Part shown: positions 1 to 3,065 of the stretch, one piece after another | Numbering within the stretch: the stretch's first letter is position 1 | Layout: each line of letters starts with the position of its first letter | Source of the DNA: Mariprofundus sp. | GTDB taxonomy: Bacteria > Pseudomonadota > Zetaproteobacteria > Mariprofundales > Mariprofundaceae | NCBI GenBank assembly: GCA_030951095.1 | Contig: JAUZQI010000077.1 | Span: 1 to 5,331 of the forward strand | DNA length: 5,331 nucleotides | Direction of reading: 5' to 3' | Made by a program: the position numbers and the translations under genes | The notes under the pieces: generated by a model | The model's database searches: none | The model's input: the letters and a program-made list of their open reading frames with translations, nothing else | Told to the model about the DNA's origin: nothing

Positions 1-345
1 GCCTGCGCCGTAGCCTTGGCCAGCATCGAATTGTTACTGAATTCGTCCTGGCAGCAACGCGTTGCTGCCATTGAACAGCAACTGGAACAACAGCTGGCTG
101 GTTGCCGGGAATCCGATGTTGTGGCCGATGTGCGTATCAAGGGAGCAATTGGCGTAATTGAGATGCGGCAACCACTCGATGTAGTGTCGGTTCAAAAAAC
201 ACTGGTCGAACAGGGCGTCTGGCTGCGTCCGTTCGGAAAACTCCTGTACACTATGCCGCCCTTTGTAATTAGCCCGGAGCAATTAAGCCGGGTGACTGCT
301 GCCATGTCACTGGTTTGCGCGCAGATTGAACAGCACGACATATGA
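1..345 (+). CDS. bioA: BioA C-terminal part: adenosylmethionine-8-amino-7-oxononanoate aminotransferase (5' end outside window)
   Basis: The reading frame is open from base 1 and ends at TGA 343-345, giving the last 114 residues of a protein that is about 430 residues in the family. BioA is a cytoplasmic PLP enzyme of biotin synthesis that moves an amino group from S-adenosylmethionine to KAPA, making DAPA. Only the small C-terminal domain is visible. It begins with the ACAVALASIELL helix that follows the conserved GNP(L/T) stretch in class III aminotransferases, and later has GVWLRPFGKLLYTMPPFVIS. This aligns with the E. coli BioA segment carrying Arg391 (WIRPF), which contacts the KAPA carboxylate. 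The PLP lysine lies upstream of the window. The stop overlaps the start of the radical SAM gene (ATGA), so the two are probably translationally coupled. Other class III aminotransferases share the fold, but the RPF...YxMPP pattern favours BioA. Confidence 0.93.
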   Translation, partial: ACAVALASIELLLNSSWQQRVAAIEQQLEQQLAGCRESDVVADVRIKGAIGVIEMRQPLDVVSVQKTLVEQGVWLRPFGKLLYTMPPFVISPEQLSRVTAAMSLVCAQIEQHDI

Positions 346-1187
346 GTAGGCAACTGAGCACAAGAAATCATGATCGTGATACAGTCGGCATGACCTATGT
401 TTATCCTGTCGTTTCCCGTCGTGCAGGGGGCGTCTCTGTCGGTATTAATCTGAATACGAACAATGCCTGTAACTGGCACTGCGCTTATTGTCAGGTACCC
501 AATCTTATTCGCGGCGTGGCTCCGGAGGTTGATCTGAAATTGCTGCGAACTGAACTGATCACCATGCTGGATGATATTGTGCATGGCTCATTTATGTCTC
601 AATGCATACCGAAAACTTGTCGAAAGCTGTGTGATGTGGCCATTTCCGGCAATGGAGAGCCGACCAGTAGTGCTGCCTTTGATCAGGTGGTCACGTTGCT
701 TGTTGATGTGATGCAGCAATTCGGGCTGTCGATCCCGCTCCGGCTGATTACCAACGGCTCCTATGTGCATAAGCCACATGTGCAAAAAGGGCTGGTGTAT
801 ATGGCAAAACATCATGGCGAAGTATGGATCAAGCTGGACAGCGTGACTGATGCCGGTATCCAGCGAATCAATGGCATCAAACTTGATGCCGAACGGCTGT
901 GCCAGCAGATTGTGGCAGCGGCTGAAATCTGCCCGACATGGCTTCAGACCTGTATGGCAGCCTGGGATGGTCAGCCCCCCACTGAGCATGAACTGACTGC
1001 TTATATCGGATTCCTTGAAAAATTGAAACGGGATGAAGTGCCGGTTCAGGGTATTTTGCTGTATGGCCTGGCGCGGCCCTCATTACAGCAAGAAGCTATT
1101 CACCTGAGCGCGCTGGATGAAGTATGGATGCAGATTACGGCAGAACGCATTCGCCAGATTGGGGTCAAAGTGACTCTATCACTCTAA
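342..1187 (+). CDS. Radical SAM Fe-S protein, COG0731-like, function unknown
   Basis: The gene encodes 281 residues. The radical SAM cluster motif CxxxCxxC is present as C43-NWH-C47-AY-C50 and should hold a [4Fe-4S] cluster that cleaves SAM to a 5'-deoxyadenosyl radical. Other family marks are GINLN before the motif, SGNGEPT at 102-108 (the GGE-type SAM-binding motif), LITNGS at 135-140 and VWIKLDS at 161-167. The overall pattern resembles COG0731 proteins, which are distantly related to wyosine-synthesis TYW1 enzymes; bacterial members of this small form have no role I can name. No signal peptide or membrane segment is seen, so it should be cytoplasmic. The start at 342 overlaps the bioA stop by 4 nt and has no clear Shine-Dalgarno of its own, as expected for coupling; Met17 (390) is a weaker alternative. 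Three further cysteines (C88, C93, C97) lie just before the GNGEPT motif. The biotin context is suggestive but does not prove a biotin-related job, and the protein is not BioB. Confidence 0.92.
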   Translation: MSRQLSTRNHDRDTVGMTYVYPVVSRRAGGVSVGINLNTNNACNWHCAYCQVPNLIRGVAPEVDLKLLRTELITMLDDIVHGSFMSQCIPKTCRKLCDVAISGNGEPTSSAAFDQVVTLLVDVMQQFGLSIPLRLITNGSYVHKPHVQKGLVYMAKHHGEVWIKLDSVTDAGIQRINGIKLDAERLCQQIVAAAEICPTWLQTCMAAWDGQPPTEHELTAYIGFLEKLKRDEVPVQGILLYGLARPSLQQEAIHLSALDEVWMQITAERIRQIGVKVTLSL

Positions 1188-1192
1188 AAATT

Positions 1193-1209
1193 CTCTGAAA
1201 AAGTCAGAG
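1193..1209. repeat. Small stem-loop after the radical SAM gene
   Basis: CTCTGA (1193-1198) and TCAGAG (1204-1209) form a 6-bp stem with loop AAAAG, starting 5 nt after the TAA stop. No T-tract follows, so it is unlikely to end transcription alone; it may protect the 3' end of the bioA-radical SAM transcript. Confidence 0.4.
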
Positions 1210-1270
1210 TATCTGCGCCAGGCTATGGATGGCATGCCAAAATTATGTGCGTAAATACTTGATTTTGTGA

Positions 1271-1300
1271 GTAAAGATAAAACCACGTTTTTGACTTTAC
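1271..1300. repeat. Interrupted stem-loop in the convergent gap
   Basis: GTAAAG (1271-1276) pairs with CTTTAC (1295-1300), and inside it AAAAC pairs with GTTTT around a CAC loop, the two helices being separated by a small internal loop. It is the middle of three hairpins between the converging genes. It is A/T-rich and weak, and could be an auxiliary terminator element. Confidence 0.4.
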
Positions 1301-1302
1301 AT

Positions 1303-1333
1303 GTTGAAAAACTACAGGACGTAGTTTTTCAAC
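1303..1333. terminator. Probable bidirectional terminator between the radical SAM gene and the crp-like gene
   Basis: A perfect 13-bp inverted repeat, GTTGAAAAACTAC (1303-1315) and GTAGTTTTTCAAC (1321-1333), encloses the 5-nt loop AGGAC. It lies between converging genes, 7 nt from the crp-like stop and 116 nt past the radical SAM stop. The arms supply an A-run and a T-run in either direction, but no long T-tract follows the stem, so the termination role is inferred from position and symmetry. Confidence 0.65.
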
Positions 1334-1339
1334 CTTTCC

Positions 1340-2023
1340 CTAAAAATCGTCCAGCATGTCTTCCAGCGTTTCTACATCAATACGCATTTGGCCACGACCT
1401 TCCATCTGAATGAGAATGCCATCCTTTTTTAGCTGACTGATTGCACGTGAAATCGTTTCACGGCTGGTGGAGAGTTGGTCGGCAAGCAACTGATGTGTGG
1501 GCAGTACAGTCGTGCACCAGCCATCATGATCCTGCTGGCTGAAACGCTCGCAGTGATCGACCAGATAGGCATACAGTCGATGTGGCACATCCATGCTGCT
1601 GATGCGCTCCAGTACGCGGCTGGTTTTGCGCAGTCGAGCAGCAGTTTCTTTCAATAGCTTCAACGAAATAGCCGGTTGATCAATCAGAAGTGGTACCAGA
1701 TCACGTCTGCGAATATTGGCAAATTTCGAATCTATCATGGTAGTTACATTGGCTGAACGGGGTTCTTCATCCAGTAAAGACATTTCCCCAAAGAATGACC
1801 CCTTGCCTAACAGTGCCAGCACAACTTCGCGGCCATCAACGGAGTAGGTTGATACCTTTACTTCACCATCCAGTATGACATACATCGAATCTCCTGGTTC
1901 AAACTCCTGCACGACGATACTTTTTTTGAGTATTTCAATACTGCTGGCCAGCGCAGCAATAGATTCCAGTTCATTTTCATTCAGTTCGGAGAACAGTGGA
2001 ACTTTTCTCAACAAATCAATCAT
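1340..2023 (-). CDS. Crp/Fnr-family transcription regulator with an apparently intact cyclic-nucleotide pocket
   Basis: The protein has 227 residues from the ATG at 2023-2021. The frame stays open to an ATG at 2074, but 2023 is preferred because GGAGAG precedes it by 5 nt, it overlaps the upstream DUF190 stop (ATGA), and the usual family N-terminus (LLRKVPLFSELNENELE) begins there. An N-terminal cyclic-nucleotide-binding beta-roll (about 10-125) is followed by a dimer helix (about 125-145) and a winged helix-turn-helix (about 172-215). Aligned to E. coli Crp, the cAMP contacts Gly71-Glu72, Arg82-Ser83 and Thr127-Ser128 correspond to G79-E80, R89-S90 and T134-S135. The recognition helix reads SRETISR (R188, E189, R193), mostly Crp-like with the Fnr-type Ser at 192. 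The N-terminal cysteines of Fnr are missing (only C158 and C170 occur), so an oxygen-sensing cluster of Fnr type is unlikely. It may bind a cyclic nucleotide, but many PRSA-type members have other or unknown ligands. Probably co-transcribed with DUF190. Confidence 0.93.
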   Translation of the reverse strand: MIDLLRKVPLFSELNENELESIAALASSIEILKKSIVVQEFEPGDSMYVILDGEVKVSTYSVDGREVVLALLGKGSFFGEMSLLDEEPRSANVTTMIDSKFANIRRRDLVPLLIDQPAISLKLLKETAARLRKTSRVLERISSMDVPHRLYAYLVDHCERFSQQDHDGWCTTVLPTHQLLADQLSTSRETISRAISQLKKDGILIQMEGRGQMRIDVETLEDMLDDF

Positions 2024-2346
2024 TTGAGCTCTCCGTTGCGCATCAGGGAAACAGGCCATATGGCGGTCAAGCATTCCCCCAAGTGCGGGCGCATCTGTTG
2101 CAAGGCTGTTTCGATTCGATCCCTTGTATCGATGGCTTCGATAAGCAGGGGTAAATCACTGGATAGCGCAAGAAATGACGTTGAGTGAACATCTCCGTGT
2201 GAGCCCATACCCTCTATACCACGCACCACCGAAACCCCGCGCAAACCAGCATTACGGCACAGGTCAAGGATAGCTTCCATGGCCGGCTTGCCATCAATTC
2301 GGCTGGATTCTGTCAGATAGATGCGCAGACATGAGCCTTCAATCAT
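2020..2346 (-). CDS. DUF190 family protein (COG1993, PII-like fold)
   Basis: A 108-residue cytoplasmic protein of the DUF190 family, whose known structures have a PII-like ferredoxin fold and usually oligomerise. Family marks are LRIYLTES (7-14), a GK(P)xxEAI stretch (19-26), the central RGIEGMGSHGDVHS (42-55) and DLPLLIE (64-70), and the length is normal. GGAGGG lies about 8 nt before the ATG. The gene ends in a 4-nt overlap with the Crp/Fnr regulator, so the two should be made together. DUF190 genes often accompany the CrcB/Fluc fluoride channel; no CrcB gene is in this window, so the usual partner is missing or elsewhere. Its biochemical role is unknown. By analogy with PII it may bind a small molecule and influence a partner protein, and the coupled regulator is the obvious candidate, but that is inference. 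Confidence 0.9.
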   Translation of the reverse strand: MIEGSCLRIYLTESSRIDGKPAMEAILDLCRNAGLRGVSVVRGIEGMGSHGDVHSTSFLALSSDLPLLIEAIDTRDRIETALQQMRPHLGECLTAIWPVSLMRNGELK

Positions 2347-2497
2347 ATAATGCCCTCCATGCCCTGATGATGTGCAGCACCCGTCAGCTTACTGATGCCG
2401 CTGTCGCATGCAAGGAATCGCTGTAGAAAGATTGTGGGTACAGGGTTTAAATGCAAGGATTTCAATAAGCTGGGGATGAAAGAAACGCCATGGTTCG

Positions 2498-2528
2498 CCT
2501 GATAAATGATGCTTGTTTCATTATCAGG
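2498..2528. repeat. Bulged inverted repeat upstream of DUF190-crp
   Basis: CCTGATAAATGA (2498-2509) and TCATTATCAGG (2518-2528) pair over 11 bp with one bulged A, around the 8-nt loop TGCTTGTT. It sits about 150-180 nt before the DUF190 start and could be an operator or an RNA hairpin in the leader. There is no T-tract on either side. Confidence 0.5.
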
Positions 2529-2566
2529 GATGATTATGTGAAAAAGGCCTAAGGCGAAAGGACGAA

Positions 2567-2581
2567 GTGACATTGAGTCAC
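2567..2581. repeat. Short dyad GTGAC-N5-GTCAC, possible protein-binding site
   Basis: A perfect 5-bp inverted repeat with a 5-bp centre lies about 225 nt upstream of DUF190. It recalls Crp half-sites (TGTGA/TCACA), but aligned that way the spacer is 7 instead of 6 and the outer bases do not match, so any link to the regulator encoded downstream is only a possibility. Confidence 0.3.
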
Positions 2582-2613
2582 GGTTGTTTTGATTAAAAGA
2601 AACGGCCTAATGC

Positions 2614-2646
2614 GCCCTGTTGAGTATTATTAATATTCAACAGGGC
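2614..2646 (-). terminator. Strong stem-loop downstream of tRNA-Leu(TAA), probable terminator
   Basis: Arms 2614-2628 and 2632-2646 pair over 15 positions (GCCCTGTTGA outer part perfect, one mismatch in the A/T-rich inner part) around a 3-nt loop. The stem begins 4 nt after the encoded CCA of the tRNA. In the minus direction it is followed by a T-rich stretch only after about 12 nt (GTTTCTTTT), so it is not a textbook intrinsic terminator. It may also serve as a processing or stabilising element. Confidence 0.55.
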
Positions 2647-2650
2647 TTGT

Positions 2651-2739
2651 TGGTACCGGGAGCGGGAGTCGAACCCGCACGGACAGTTAAGTCCTCGGGA
2701 TTTTAAGTCCCGTGTGTCTACCAATTCCACCATCCCGGC
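2651..2739 (-). tRNA. tRNA-Leu, anticodon TAA (reads UUA)
   Basis: All arms can be drawn by eye: acceptor GCCGGGA with TCCCGGT, D arm GTGG/CAC with AATTGGTAGA loop, anticodon stem CGGGA/TCCCG around CTTAAAA (anticodon TAA), a long class II variable arm with GGAC/GTCC, and T arm GCGGG-TTCGACT-CCCGC. The discriminator is A73 and the 3' CCA is encoded (2653-2651), giving 89 nt with CCA. The long variable arm plus A73 and the anticodon make leucine identity secure. Confidence 0.98.
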
Positions 2740-2764
2740 ATTTTCAGGCTGTAAAGCGGCGGCA

Positions 2765-2792
2765 ATCATGCCAAAGCTAAACAATAGCGCAA
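2765..2792 (-). promoter_or_regulatory. Possible sigma70-type promoter of tRNA-Leu(TAA)
   Basis: On the minus strand TTGCGC (2792-2787) and CATGAT (2770-2765) are 16 bp apart, with 3/6 and 4/6 matches to the consensus boxes. A G/C-rich stretch (GCCGCCGC) follows, as in discriminators of stringently controlled stable-RNA promoters. The start would be near 2758, leaving a leader of about 19 nt before the tRNA. The matches are weak, and position is the main argument. Confidence 0.35.
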
Positions 2793-2867
2793 CAAACTGT
2801 GTGCCAGGGACTGTTTACACCTAAGATCCGACATTGACATTGGATGCAGGTTGTAATCATTTGACTC

Positions 2868-2898
2868 GGGGCATCCATGCCCCTTGCCCCTGCGGGGC
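2868..2898. repeat. Two adjacent G/C-rich hairpins (REP-like) inside the palindromic element
   Basis: GGGGCATCCATGCCCC (2868-2883) is a perfect palindrome, and 2 nt later GCCCC-TGC-GGGGC (2886-2898) forms a 5-bp stem. They are much richer in G/C than the surrounding element and recall intergenic palindromic repeats. Both can form on either strand. Confidence 0.6.
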
Positions 2899-2950
2899 GG
2901 CCTGAAGTCCGTCCAAACGACAATCCTGCCTTTTTGTGGTTTGTATGACG

Positions 2951-3000
2951 TTTTGGAAAATCATGTAGTCACCTTGCCGGTGATGAATGATTTTCTGGAA
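2951..3000 (+). repeat. Long hairpin paired throughout its outer stem on the plus strand
   Basis: Arms 2951-2964 and 2987-3000 pair at all 14 positions on the plus strand if three G-T wobbles are allowed (GAAAATCAT/ATGATTTTC is perfect). An inner stem TCACC/GGTGA (2969-2973, 2979-2983) closes a TTGCC loop. On the minus strand the three wobbles become A-C mismatches, so the plus-strand form is the stronger fold. Confidence 0.55.
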
Positions 3001-3065
3001 TATCAGGCGAATCATAGGGTTGCGGCATGCGCCACATGTCAATGTCGGATATTGGGTTACACTAA

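Larger units (their letters stand above)
2347..2613. other. Intergenic leader region upstream of DUF190-crp
   Basis: This stretch holds no gene I can support. An open minus frame of 76 codons (2343-2573) lacks a Shine-Dalgarno and any familiar motif. The region contains an 11-bp dyad with one bulged base (2498-2528), a 5-5-5 dyad (2567-2581), and a near-identical 15-bp direct repeat (2542-2556 and 2600-2614). The minus-strand promoter of the DUF190-crp unit should lie here, but I see only poor matches to sigma70 boxes. Confidence 0.6.
2812..3061. mobile_element. 250-bp imperfect palindrome with terminal inverted repeats, MITE-like or structured RNA element
   Basis: The ends are TGTTTACACC (2812 inward) and TGTAACCC (3061 inward on the other strand), running into a 15-bp perfect inverted repeat ATCCGACATTGACAT (2826-2840; its complement 3036-3050). 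Complementarity continues in the same register to 2868/3008 with many pairs and some mismatches. Inside are two G/C-rich hairpins (2868-2883, 2886-2898) and a long hairpin (2951-3000). No transposase gene is present; open frames crossing it (minus 2857-3069, plus 2884-3147) match nothing I know. Size, ends and lack of a gene suit a non-autonomous transposon-like element, but I see no clear target duplication and cannot name an IS family. It fills most of the gap between tRNA-Leu and rnr, its right end only 4 bp from the rnr stop codon. Confidence 0.55.

Noticed and set aside
2024..2074. Upstream ATG (2074) for the Crp/Fnr regulator
   Set aside because: It would overlap DUF190 by about 55 nt and add 17 residues unlike the family; the ATG at 2023 has GGAGAG in front and the usual coupling overlap.
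2343..2573. Minus-strand open frame of 76 codons overlapping the DUF190 start by 4 nt
   Set aside because: No Shine-Dalgarno before its ATG, no recognisable motif, and the apparent overlap arises because the DUF190 Shine-Dalgarno region happens to read through. It bears no likeness to CrcB.
2567..2581. Crp operator for autoregulation
   Set aside because: Half-sites GTGA/TCAC are 7 apart when aligned to TGTGA-N6-TCACA and the outer T/A are missing; kept only as an unassigned dyad.
2347..2600. Fluoride (crcB) riboswitch before DUF190, suggested by the usual CrcB association
   Set aside because: I could not find its conserved sequence blocks on the minus strand.
2593..2784. Minus-strand open frame across tRNA-Leu(TAA), with a MVELVDTRDLKS-type peptide
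   Set aside because: This is the well-known false translation of a tRNA gene; the tRNA structure accounts for the sequence.
2834..2860. Promoter inside the terminal repeat (TTGACA at 2834-2839, also inverted at 3037-3042)
   Set aside because: No acceptable -10 box at 16-18 bp on either arm; the TATGAT on the minus strand is 20 bp away.
2812..3061. Integron attC site
   Set aside because: The GTT-bearing ends do not fit the attC core pattern (GTTRRRY/RYYYAAC), the length is too great, and there are no cassette genes or integrase.
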